Source: Candidatus Hydrogenedentota bacterium
Lineage (GTDB): Bacteria > Hydrogenedentota > Hydrogenedentia > Hydrogenedentales > Hydrogenedentaceae
Direction of reading: 5' to 3'
NCBI GenBank assembly: GCA_026415215.1
Contig: JAOAHN010000108.1
Coordinates: 1-48,210, forward strand
DNA: 48,210 nt
Shown here: one piece after another, positions 26,090 through 34,241 of the stretch
Position numbering within the stretch: the stretch's first letter is position 1
Layout: every line of letters begins with the position of its first letter
Position numbers and translations under genes: made by a program
The notes under the pieces: generated by a model
Told to the model about the DNA's origin: nothing
What the model saw: only the letters and a program-made list of their open reading frames with translations
The model's database searches: none

Positions 26090-27533
26090 GATCTGGTGTT
26101 GGAAAATCGAATGTATACCACGCTGGGTCAATATCAACCATTCTCTTCTCCTCAATTGCTATGTAACCTGCAAGCGCCATTATGGTTGCTCTCAACCCCA
26201 CCATTTGATTAGCTTTAGGAATACCACCTTCCTTTATGTCCTTTGCAAACCTAATAAACTGAAGTTGGTCAACCGATCTTGTGTTATCAACCACTATTGG
26301 TTGACCTTGCTGTAACGCCTTGTTACTTAGTTTAAGAGTACCGCCAGATGTAATCACGGTAGCAGTTTGCTCTGCACTCGTGGACTCCCCCCAAGATACC
26401 TTAGCAGTAGCCTCAGGATAAAAGTAACCACCCTCCTCACTAAGTTCGAAAGTCCCCTCATCTCCTTGAATAAGTTCACTACAACCCTTCTTAGCATTAG
26501 CTGTGATACTGGAGTAAACCAGTTGTACAGTATAGGGTTGGTTAATAGCCATCTTATCTTGATACTTACTACGAGCATTGATCGCTCTGTAACCTCTATT
26601 CTCAGGAGTTATATCGAACTCGTAGATGAGATTTATACTATCGTGGACTTCTCTCCCATCTCGCCAATAATCCAAACTACCGCATCCATAAACTCTTCTT
26701 GGCATAGCATCAAGGAACCATGACCCAATATCTAATTGGTGTGTTGCCAATTCTGTTACCAACCCTCTTGACGATTCCTTGTATAATCTCCAATTCATAT
26801 ACCTTTCTAAGTCCTTAATGAACCTCGCTTCTTGAGAATTCAATTTATGATCTTTATTAACTGGCCTTCGCCAATCATTGTTTCTATGCCATTGAGCATC
26901 TATGTGCACTATTCTACCTATGGTGCCTTCTTCCCATGCCATCATCACCGCTTTGTTATACAGCGGATTGTATCTTCTCTGATGTCCAACCTGGACCCAC
27001 TTACCGGTTTCATTGCACTTCTTTACTACCTCCCTTGCCTGCTCTATGTCATAGCACATTGTCTTCTCACAAAAAACATACTTACCTGCACTTAAACTAT
27101 CCATTATCATAGGATAGTGCATGTGAAGAGGAGTTGCTATAACTACCGCATCAAGTTCCTCTTTCTCCAACATTTCACGATAGTCATAATAACCCTTTGG
27201 CTTAAATGCAGCTTTTGCCCTTTCTTTTTGTTCATCGGTTAATCCTGAAGTCCCCTCTATAGAGATACCTGCATTAGAAATTTGGGCAAGCAAAATACCA
27301 AGCCTCTGATGTGGTCCATACGCATCGCAAACAGCAGTAATGACAATATCCGATGCACCCATTAAGCCGTCTTTTATATGGTAGCTCCCTTGACCACCAC
27401 ATCCTATACATCCAACCTTAACCTTATCGTTCAATGCGTAAGAGAACGGGGCTTTACCTGCCATAACTAATAAACCCGTGGCTGTACTTGCTGTTTTAAT
27501 AAAAGTTCTTCTTGACAAACCTTTGGATTTCAT
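26073..27533 (-). CDS. Tat-exported Gfo/Idh/MocA-family oxidoreductase
   Basis: A twin-arginine signal (S-R-R-T-F-I-K, residues 7-13) is followed by the Rossmann start V-G-C-I-G-C-G-G-Q-G. Next come E-K-T-M-C-Y-D (where many members have E-K-P) and a C-terminal sheet domain with the H-Q-L-D-I-G-S-W box. The 486 residues match the Tat-type clade common in Planctomycetes and Bacteroidetes. That clade includes glucose-fructose oxidoreductase and glycoside 3-dehydrogenases, which hold NAD(P) tightly. Folding with cofactor before export fits Tat use. ATGA joins its start to the stop of apbE, so translation is coupled; the multihaem cytochrome gene follows. The substrate is not readable; a sugar or glycoside is most likely. 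Confidence 0.88.
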   Translation of the reverse strand: MKSKGLSRRTFIKTASTATGLLVMAGKAPFSYALNDKVKVGCIGCGGQGSYHIKDGLMGASDIVITAVCDAYGPHQRLGILLAQISNAGISIEGTSGLTDEQKERAKAAFKPKGYYDYREMLEKEELDAVVIATPLHMHYPMIMDSLSAGKYVFCEKTMCYDIEQAREVVKKCNETGKWVQVGHQRRYNPLYNKAVMMAWEEGTIGRIVHIDAQWHRNNDWRRPVNKDHKLNSQEARFIKDLERYMNWRLYKESSRGLVTELATHQLDIGSWFLDAMPRRVYGCGSLDYWRDGREVHDSINLIYEFDITPENRGYRAINARSKYQDKMAINQPYTVQLVYSSITANAKKGCSELIQGDEGTFELSEEGGYFYPEATAKVSWGESTSAEQTATVITSGGTLKLSNKALQQGQPIVVDNTRSVDQLQFIRFAKDIKEGGIPKANQMVGLRATIMALAGYIAIEEKRMVDIDPAWYTFDFPTPDPSMVG

Positions 27534-28582
27534 AGTGATTCCTCGCTCTTGTTAAAGTTTATATATTCCTTTATTAATTGACCATTTTCTCCCTTCATTA
27601 TCAAAAAAACTTTTACTTCTGGAAATTTTCTAACATATTCTATTGTTTTTTCTTTACCGAGTACAAAGAACGCTGTACTCAATGCATCAGTCTCAGACGC
27701 AGACTGTGCAACTACCGTAACACTCAAAACATTATTTTCTACAGGTTTGCCTACTCGCGGGTCAAATATATGACCAACTTTTTTTCCATTTAGTTCCAAA
27801 AATTGCTCGGATAACGAAGATGTCGAGAGCGATTCATCATTTATCTCAATACTCTCTATTTCTTCCTTTCTATTATAAGGAGAGCGAATACCTATTTTCC
27901 AACCTCTTTGACCGGGAGGGCTACCTATAGCCAAAACTGAACTTGTTCCAGAGTGAAGTAACGCCCTTGATATTCCAATGTCTCTAAGAATTTTCCCTGC
28001 ACGGTCAAGAGCCATTCCTTTACCTATACCCCCAAAATCAACCTTCATACCTGGCACTGTTAACTCAACATAATAGCCCTTATCATCAAGACGAACTTTC
28101 TCAAAACCAACTCTCTTTTTTACCTCATTAATTTCTGTTTCGCTGGGAGGTTCTAATCTCTCCTTCCCCCTAAAACCCCATAGTTCTAAAAGTGGACCTA
28201 CTGTAGGATCGAACGCTCCCCCTGTCCTCTCCCAAAAAATCTTAGACAAACTAAAAGCTTCAAACAAATCATAATTGATAGATAATTTACCCATCCCTGC
28301 AGATTTGTTTAACTTTGCAAGATCATTATCCTCGAGATAATGACTTATATGCTTCTCCAATTTATAGACGACATCAATAGCAGGGGCACAAAGATTCCTA
28401 ACATCCTCTTCCAATAAGTCCTTTTCGGGAGGATATAATATAAACTCAAATTCTGTGCCCATAGCAGGAAAACTTATTCTTACTGGGGCACCTGAAACTT
28501 CATCCGCCCTTATAACAAAGGAAAATATAGTAAACACCAATAAAAGAGTAGGTAACAAGTTGTAACCCTTGTAAAAATCCAT
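27530..28582 (-). CDS. apbE: FAD:protein FMN transferase ApbE
   Basis: ApbE attaches FMN from FAD to Ser/Thr of exported flavoproteins. This copy has a signal peptide (about 1-25) and the family marks S-F-P-A-M-G-T-E-F-E-F, F-D-P-T-V-G-P-L-L-E-L-W-G-F, D-F-G-G-I-G-K-G-M-A and L-L-H-S-G-T-S-S-V-L-A-I-G. It acts in the periplasm. At 350 residues it is normal. The usual targets carry an FMN-binding domain with S/T-G-A-T/S, and none is encoded in the window, so the acceptor is elsewhere or unconventional. It is the first gene of the apbE-gfo-cytochrome series and has a good promoter at 28623-28652. Confidence 0.93.
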   Translation of the reverse strand: MDFYKGYNLLPTLLLVFTIFSFVIRADEVSGAPVRISFPAMGTEFEFILYPPEKDLLEEDVRNLCAPAIDVVYKLEKHISHYLEDNDLAKLNKSAGMGKLSINYDLFEAFSLSKIFWERTGGAFDPTVGPLLELWGFRGKERLEPPSETEINEVKKRVGFEKVRLDDKGYYVELTVPGMKVDFGGIGKGMALDRAGKILRDIGISRALLHSGTSSVLAIGSPPGQRGWKIGIRSPYNRKEEIESIEINDESLSTSSLSEQFLELNGKKVGHIFDPRVGKPVENNVLSVTVVAQSASETDALSTAFFVLGKEKTIEYVRKFPEVKVFLIMKGENGQLIKEYINFNKSEESL

Positions 28583-28622
28583 TTCTAAAAGAGTTTACCT
28601 CGTTCTTAATTCAAATAAAACT

Positions 28623-28652
28623 ATAATACATCTATTTTCACTAAAAAGTCAA
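28623..28652 (-). promoter_or_regulatory. Promoter of the apbE operon
   Basis: On the minus strand TTGACT (28652-28647) is 18 bases from TATTAT (28628-28623), each 5 of 6 to consensus. The predicted RNA start is near 28616, about 34 bases before the apbE ATG. It is divergent from the URO-D-like gene. Confidence 0.5.
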
Positions 28653-28674
28653 AATTGATGTTTTCAATAAATTG

Positions 28675-28704
28675 TTGCTTCTCTAAACATCCAAATTTTA
28701 TACT
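28675..28704 (+). promoter_or_regulatory. Possible promoter of the URO-D-like gene
   Basis: TTGCTT (28675-28680) is 18 bases from TATACT (28699-28704). The -35 is weak and the -10 good. It is 30 bases before ATG 28735, which has AGGAG upstream. Confidence 0.35.
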
Positions 28705-28734
28705 GGGAAAAAGCTATATTACAGGAGTAAGAAT

Positions 28735-29889
28735 ATGACTCATCGAGAAAGAGCTTTGGCTATACTTAGGTATCAATCTTACGACAGGCTTCCAGTAGTC
28801 CACTTTGGATTTTGGAAGGAAACATTGGCAAAGTGGGCAAAAGAAGGACACATTACCTATGAGGAAGCGACAGAGTGGGCCGATGAAAATCCAGTCGATG
28901 CAATTATAAGCGAAAAATTGGGCTTTGATTTCAACTGGTATTCTGTTTTCCATCCAAATGCACACTTAGACCCATTATTCGATAGAAAAGTTATAGAAGT
29001 TCTTTCCGATGGGTCAAGAAAAGTTCGAAATGAAGACGGAGTAATTGTTTTAGAAAAAGAGGGAAAAACATCTATACCTGCGGAATTCGACCATCTCCTA
29101 AAAACTCGAGAAGATTGGGAAAAACACTACAAGCCAAGACTTCAATACAATGAGAACAGAGTCTTAAGGATACCCGTTAGAGTTAAAGATAGGATGATAC
29201 CTTTTGGAGAGGGTGGTGAGGAATTTTTGAAAGAAGATACGAGAGATTACCTTTATGGATTACATTGTGGGAGCCTAATAGGCTCATTACGAAATATAAC
29301 AGGGGTTATAGGGTTAAGTTACATCTATGCAGAAGATCCAGACTTATTCAAAGAGATGATAGACACATACGGAGAACTTTGCTATCAAAACACCAAGCGA
29401 GCTCTTGAAGGCGGGGCAAAATATGATTTTGCACACTTCTGGGAAGACATCTGCTTTAAAAATGGACCCCTTGTTATTCCTTCAGTATTCGATGAACTCG
29501 TAGGTCCTCATTACAAGAGAATAACGGACTTATGCAGAGCACACGGACTGGATATCATCTCTTTAGATTGTGATGGATGGATCGATGCTTTGATTCCTAC
29601 CTGGTTTGAAAATGGGATAAACACTATGTTTCCGATTGAAGTTGGAACATGGAATGCAAGTATTGCCCCCTGGAGAGAAAAATATGGAAAAGAACTAAGA
29701 GGTGTGGGAGGAATGAATAAAGTAGTATTTTCTAAGGAGAAAGAAGATATAGACAGGGAAATAGAAAGACTTAAACCTCTTGTAGCTTTAGGAGGTTATA
29801 TACCCTGCCCAGACCATAGGATTCCCCCCGATGCAAAATGGGATAATGTAAAATACTACTGCGAGCGGATGAGAAAAATATTTGGATAA
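28735..29889 (+). CDS. Uroporphyrinogen-decarboxylase-fold protein (not HemE)
   Basis: The 384-residue product opens T-H-R-E-R-A-L-A-I-L-R-Y and continues with D-R-L-P-V, typical of URO-D-superfamily proteins from poorly known phyla. The superfamily includes HemE and corrinoid methyltransferases such as MtaA and CmuA. The true HemE N-terminal arginine loop and substrate-binding aspartate context are absent. The end is rich in possible metal ligands (G-Y-I-P-C-P-D-H-R-I-P-P-D, then Y-Y-C-E-R-M), suggesting a zinc-dependent methyltransferase-like role. No corrinoid protein lies beside it. The gene is an orphan divergent from apbE and convergent with the bactofilin gene. Its specific function is unknown. 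Confidence 0.75.
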   Translation: MTHRERALAILRYQSYDRLPVVHFGFWKETLAKWAKEGHITYEEATEWADENPVDAIISEKLGFDFNWYSVFHPNAHLDPLFDRKVIEVLSDGSRKVRNEDGVIVLEKEGKTSIPAEFDHLLKTREDWEKHYKPRLQYNENRVLRIPVRVKDRMIPFGEGGEEFLKEDTRDYLYGLHCGSLIGSLRNITGVIGLSYIYAEDPDLFKEMIDTYGELCYQNTKRALEGGAKYDFAHFWEDICFKNGPLVIPSVFDELVGPHYKRITDLCRAHGLDIISLDCDGWIDALIPTWFENGINTMFPIEVGTWNASIAPWREKYGKELRGVGGMNKVVFSKEKEDIDREIERLKPLVALGGYIPCPDHRIPPDAKWDNVKYYCERMRKIFG

Positions 29890-29952
29890 AATCTCTACAA
29901 ATATAGACTATTCAGATCTTCTAAGCGAAAACTCGGTCAGATTTAATCAGAA

Positions 29953-30432
29953 CTATTTATCGATCCGAGGCTGGGAAGGAGATGCGGAGGATGGTTGATT
30001 TGTATGTACAGTAGCAGTGGTTGAACTCGCTGAAGTTTGCTGTGTGGCCTGTTTCACCTGACCCGGCGGATTAGTTTGAGTGGAGGGTAATTGCATTGTG
30101 CACTGACCTTCAAAATAGACACCTTCTGCGATACTGACTCTCGGCGCAGTTATATTACCCTTCACCCGTCCCTTCGCTGTTATCTCTAATCTCTCTGTTG
30201 CAAATATATTGCCATTTACTTCTCCACTCACTACAACTTGCTTCGCTATTATTTCCGCATCAACTTTACCAGTTTCAAATACTATAACTGTTTCTTTACT
30301 TTCTATTTTTCCTCCCACTTCCCCTTCAATCTTGATAGAATTTTTACTCACAATCTCACCCTTAATTACTGTGCCCGCACCAATTATACTCTGTACAGAA
30401 CTTCCTGAGTCTTTTCTCACAGCATCTAACAT
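29953..30432 (-). CDS. Bactofilin (polymer-forming cytoskeletal protein)
   Basis: This 159-residue protein has a right-handed beta-helix core (about 17-113) of short repeats such as V-I-K-G-E-I and G-E-V-N-G-N-I-F-A-T-E-R-L-E-I. A disordered Gln/Thr/Ser/Pro tail follows (about 114-159). Bactofilins polymerise without nucleotide at the inner membrane and position cell-wall enzymes. It is 71 bases downstream of an M23 peptidase gene on the same strand, an arrangement known to link bactofilins with peptidoglycan hydrolases that set cell shape. GAGAGGAG precedes the ATG. Confidence 0.92.
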   Translation of the reverse strand: MLDAVRKDSGSSVQSIIGAGTVIKGEIVSKNSIKIEGEVGGKIESKETVIVFETGKVDAEIIAKQVVVSGEVNGNIFATERLEITAKGRVKGNITAPRVSIAEGVYFEGQCTMQLPSTQTNPPGQVKQATQQTSASSTTATVHTNQPSSASPSQPRIDK

Positions 30433-30503
30433 TAAAATTTCTCCTCTCTCAGATATATTATATTAAAGAAGAACAAACTAAATTATCTGTTTTTAAATAT
30501 AGA

Positions 30504-31520
30504 CTATCTACTGAGATATTTTAACGGATTAGCAGGCCTACCTCCAACTCGCACTTCAAAATGTAAATGAGACCCTGTGCTTCTTCCTGTACTTCCTACC
30601 GATCCAACTTCTTCTCCTTTTTGGACTTTCTGGCCTACCTTAACAGAAATCCTCGATAAATGAGCATATACTGTCTCTACTCCATCCCCATGTTCAACTA
30701 TAACCATATTTCCGTAATCACCTTCTCTCCCTGCAAACTTGACTACACCTTTCCCTGCAGAAAGCACCTTTGTCCCATGAGGAGCGGATATATCGACCCC
30801 ATCGTGGTGACGAATCCTGTGAGTAAACGGATCTCTTCTGTATCCAAAACCTGACATCAACCTGCCCATCCGCCTATATATAGGCCAAAAACTCGGCGTA
30901 CTCTCAATTTTGGCATTCTTTATTTCAATACCCTTCAGTAAATCTTGCAAACCTATTTTTCTCAACGCTATTTCTTGAAGAATTAGATCCGCAGACAATC
31001 TATTAGTACTTCTTAAAAATGTAGGAACATTTACCAATCCCACATCGAGATCTGAACTCCTACTAAATCCAATTCCCCCTGGACCACCTTTTCCTTTCTC
31101 TGTTTTACCTTGAGGTTCCGATACTACTGGCGCTTTATATTTAGGACCTAAACCAGTAACCTGTCTTGCTTTAGCTTCGATTTCAAGCAATTCATTCAAC
31201 TGAGAGGTGATCACTGCTATTGTTGACTCATACTCTGCTCTAAGTTGATTTTCTATCCTGCGTAAGTCTTCTTCTAAAAAGGTCTTTTGTTTATTCTTTT
31301 CAACCCCTAAATTGCCATTGGAAAGTTCTAAACTTCGGTTAATCTGTCTAAGTTGGGAAATCTGAACCGAGATTATACTCTGACGAGTATAGAGAAAGGC
31401 GGTAAAAAAGGTTAGAACAGCAATTAAGAAAAGTATACCGATAAATAATGAAGGCGGTAACCGTAGCTGATACTTTGCTCCCCCCTTACTTCTTTGTTTG
31501 CCCGTGGTTATTAATCCCAC
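30504..31520 (-). CDS. Membrane-anchored M23 peptidoglycan endopeptidase
   Basis: The 338-residue protein has one membrane helix (about 24-45), a periplasmic coiled coil (about 50-130), a Gly/Lys-rich linker and a C-terminal LytM/M23 domain. Zinc-site motifs are H-H-D-G-V-D (H-x3-D) and H-L-H-F-E, both intact, so it should cut peptide cross-links and is unlikely to be an inactive EnvC-like activator. G-S-V-G-S-T-G-R-S-T-G-S-H-L-H-F is typical. Its position upstream of the bactofilin gene suggests the bactofilin scaffold places this enzyme for shape control. Confidence 0.92.
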   Translation of the reverse strand: MGLITTGKQRSKGGAKYQLRLPPSLFIGILFLIAVLTFFTAFLYTRQSIISVQISQLRQINRSLELSNGNLGVEKNKQKTFLEEDLRRIENQLRAEYESTIAVITSQLNELLEIEAKARQVTGLGPKYKAPVVSEPQGKTEKGKGGPGGIGFSRSSDLDVGLVNVPTFLRSTNRLSADLILQEIALRKIGLQDLLKGIEIKNAKIESTPSFWPIYRRMGRLMSGFGYRRDPFTHRIRHHDGVDISAPHGTKVLSAGKGVVKFAGREGDYGNMVIVEHGDGVETVYAHLSRISVKVGQKVQKGEEVGSVGSTGRSTGSHLHFEVRVGGRPANPLKYLSR

Positions 31521-31866
31521 TAACAGGCTCCTTTTCTAATATTATTCTTCACCCTTCGCCTAATATCTCACTTACTGAGTCTATACCCAACTCAAATTTG
31601 ACGATTATATAAATTTATCAATAAATAATTTCCTATGTCAAATAAAAATAACTTTTTTTGTAATATTTTTCTCAAAAAATTGTATATTTTATAACTTACT
31701 GTAAATTAGGAAGTTATAAAATAATTTTTTTCCTAACTTATATTTAGTTTCGTGGTAAAATTTAAGAGAGTTAGAATTTATGTGTTTGTATTTCAAAACT
31801 GCTTGATGTTTAACAATTTCTAATTTAACCGAAAGATTTAACACATTATTTATTTTTGTAAAAAAT
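31521..31866. other. AT-rich gap upstream of the M23 gene
   Basis: This 346-base stretch is extremely AT-rich and carries no believable gene. On the minus strand it holds a perfect TTGACA (31641-31636) and a perfect TATAAT (31609-31604), but 26 bases apart; TAAATT at 18 bases from the -35 is the better-spaced -10. The M23 promoter is probably here but I cannot fix it. The hairpin at 31685-31731 is its other feature. Confidence 0.5.
31685..31731. terminator. 13-bp inverted repeat, probable terminator
   Basis: Arms 31685-31697 and 31711-31723 pair perfectly over 13 bp (core ATAACTT/AAGTTAT) with a 13-base loop. A T7 run follows on the plus side (31725-31731), and A6 at 31674-31679 gives U's on the minus strand. 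The stem is AT-rich. It lies about 145 bases past the DUF6259-like gene's stop on the minus strand and may end that message. Confidence 0.45.
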
Positions 31867-34197
31867 TTACCACTCAACCATAATCGCAGAGAGAGGAGGT
31901 AATAGTATCTCCGGATCAGTTTGAGAACTGAGAGATAATGTGGTAAAAGATTCTTTACTCCCATGAGGATAGTTATAAATTTTAACTTGAGATGCCAAGT
32001 GGAGAGGAAGAGTAAGAGAAACTTTTTGCTCTTCAGGCAAATAGTTTATTAAAAACAATGCGGTTCCATTGTTAACCTTCCATTGACATGCAAACACCGA
32101 CCTAACCTGAATAACATCACCTCTGGGAGTATATAAAGGCACAAGTTTATCTCCACGGTAAGGGAGAGGTTTTTCCATTCTCCCAAAAAATAGGTATTCC
32201 TTTCCCAATCCTCTTCGCCAGCCATTCAGATTCTTAACAAGGGTCAACACTTCCTCCTCATTTGGTCCTTTGTTCCATGGGGCTGAACTCCATTCCCATG
32301 CAATTTTCCCTCCTTCCCTTAGATTCAAGCTAAGCATATCGCCTTGGACAAACGACACCGCTACACGCACCAAAAGGTTATACGGACACTTTTCTTCATC
32401 AATAAAAAACCAAGTCCCATTCTGATTTCCCATAAAATTATTAATATATTCATGATAAATATACCCATAGGCGGGAACAGGCTTGCCAACTGTAAAAGCA
32501 AGATAGTTCCTGCTATCGTTGAAAGGCAAGTATGGGATAAACACCTCTGTTGGATTAGCTTCACAACCTATGAGAGCCTTAACTCCCTTTTTGAGAATTG
32601 TTTCCCAAATCCGTCTGTATAGGTCCTTCATTACCTCTGTTTGCCACTTCCCCGGGCCGGGAGGATGACCATGATTTTTAGCATAACATCTATAACAAGT
32701 TCCTCCGAGATTCTGATCAAAAAATTGCAGGTAGTCGATACTATTGGAAACAATTTTTTCTATCTCATTCACAACTACCTCTTTTACCCATTCGTTAGCG
32801 GGACAGAGGTCATAACCTATTCTTTGAGCATGCGGTCCGGCGCATACACCATTCTCCGCTGGCTTCCCATCCGGCGCATAAGTTACAAATTCAACTACTC
32901 TTTTTTCCTTGAACTCCCTGCTCATATCATAACTTGGGTCTGTATTACTTTTTATTGTATATGCCACTCCACTTGCATATAGCCCAAGTAGATTGCCCAT
33001 CTTATGTAGTTCATCCCTAAACTTACAGAAGTCTTCGTAATCACCATAAGGTGGCCAAACATAGGGAGGAGCCCAAGGAGCAGTTCCCTCCCAATGCATT
33101 AGCAAAACGAGTATGGGTGAATCAAGTAGCTCTGAAAGTTTCTTTATTACAGGCAAAGCGTTAGTATATGGATAATATTCGGGATTAGGCGTCATCTCCA
33201 CACCTAAATCCTTAGTTCCCCGAATCGGATACATGACTACCACAGGTGATTCAAAAAACCAATCAGGGATAAGAGGATTTTGCCTTAAGCTGGGCGGTTT
33301 ATGCATATCAGAATTTTCCCACCATTTGCGATATATCTCTGCAGAATCGTGCCAATCACCTTCGAATGTCCCAAGGACCATATCGTAGGGAAGTTCATAT
33401 TCTCGCCCGCAAACCGGCCCAGCAAATAGACGGAAGTCGAGATGAATACCTCCTAACGGATGTGCGTGGAATTCAATGCCCTTAGGATTGCCATAGGGGT
33501 CATGAGCAGAAAAATATAATCCCCCTCGAGGTGTATAATAAGCCATAAATTGCATCTGAACTGGTCCCGGATAAAGGCCGATCCACCCCATTGCGGGATG
33601 TTCAATTGGTTGCCATTTGAACCAAAACTTCTCTCGAAGATTAACATCTTCCACAACCGTGCCCTCACCACCAGGCCAGAATACTCTACCATCTCCACCA
33701 TTTGCAGGAAGATTATTGGGAACTACAACTGTCGGGAAATCTATGTGCTCTAACCAAAATTCTGTTTCATTTATTACTTTTATGCGCCAATATGTAAAAG
33801 GCTCTTCATAAGGACACTTTACATAAACTATAGCGGAGAGGGGTAATCCTCCAAGGTTTGTAAATTCTATTTTTAAATGACTCCCGTCCTTTGTCTCTTC
33901 TCTAAGAGCGGTTATAGACTCAGCGGTATCGGAACTTAGGTCCTTCTGAACTCCACTACCACTCCTTAATCTAATTCGGAAAAGTTGACTTAATCCGGGA
34001 GGAGAATATATTAACTCTTCTCCATTCTTAACAAGGGAACAAATTCTACCCGAGTGAGAATCTATACACATTTTATAAAACTTGTTTTGAACCACTATTG
34101 CATCTTCACAGCACATATCACCTTTTACCTCATAAAAGTTAGAAATTTGGACAATGAAGAAGATTAGAAAACCTATACGAAGACTTTTTTTGCTCAT
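31867..34197 (-). CDS. Secreted DUF6259-like glycoside hydrolase-type protein
   Basis: A signal peptide (about 1-26) is followed by a beta-sandwich region (about 30-300: N-K-F-Y-K-M-C-I-D-S-H-S-G-R-I). Then comes a TIM-barrel-like part (about 310-600) with V-L-L-M-H-W-E-G-T, G-L-Y-A-S-G-V-A-Y, and I-D-Y-L-Q-F-F-D-Q-N (a likely catalytic Asp at a strand end). A C-terminal strand domain completes it. The layout matches DUF6259 proteins, distant relatives of retaining alpha-glycosidases; substrates are largely unknown. The 776 residues look complete. It is 44 bases downstream of the yifB stop with AAGGAGAAC before its ATG, so it is likely transcribed from the yifB promoter, an odd pairing of a housekeeping gene and a carbohydrate gene. 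Confidence 0.7.
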   Translation of the reverse strand: MSKKSLRIGFLIFFIVQISNFYEVKGDMCCEDAIVVQNKFYKMCIDSHSGRICSLVKNGEELIYSPPGLSQLFRIRLRSGSGVQKDLSSDTAESITALREETKDGSHLKIEFTNLGGLPLSAIVYVKCPYEEPFTYWRIKVINETEFWLEHIDFPTVVVPNNLPANGGDGRVFWPGGEGTVVEDVNLREKFWFKWQPIEHPAMGWIGLYPGPVQMQFMAYYTPRGGLYFSAHDPYGNPKGIEFHAHPLGGIHLDFRLFAGPVCGREYELPYDMVLGTFEGDWHDSAEIYRKWWENSDMHKPPSLRQNPLIPDWFFESPVVVMYPIRGTKDLGVEMTPNPEYYPYTNALPVIKKLSELLDSPILVLLMHWEGTAPWAPPYVWPPYGDYEDFCKFRDELHKMGNLLGLYASGVAYTIKSNTDPSYDMSREFKEKRVVEFVTYAPDGKPAENGVCAGPHAQRIGYDLCPANEWVKEVVVNEIEKIVSNSIDYLQFFDQNLGGTCYRCYAKNHGHPPGPGKWQTEVMKDLYRRIWETILKKGVKALIGCEANPTEVFIPYLPFNDSRNYLAFTVGKPVPAYGYIYHEYINNFMGNQNGTWFFIDEEKCPYNLLVRVAVSFVQGDMLSLNLREGGKIAWEWSSAPWNKGPNEEEVLTLVKNLNGWRRGLGKEYLFFGRMEKPLPYRGDKLVPLYTPRGDVIQVRSVFACQWKVNNGTALFLINYLPEEQKVSLTLPLHLASQVKIYNYPHGSKESFTTLSLSSQTDPEILLPPLSAIMVEW

Positions 34198-34241
34198 ATT
34201 GTTCTCCTTATGTCAAGACCTGTTAAATTTTGGTAAAAAAA

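Noticed and set aside
31689-31964. Minus-strand open frame of 91 codons overlapping the 3' end of the DUF6259-like gene
   Set aside because: AT-rich composition, no ribosome site, no recognisable protein features and it runs through the hairpin.
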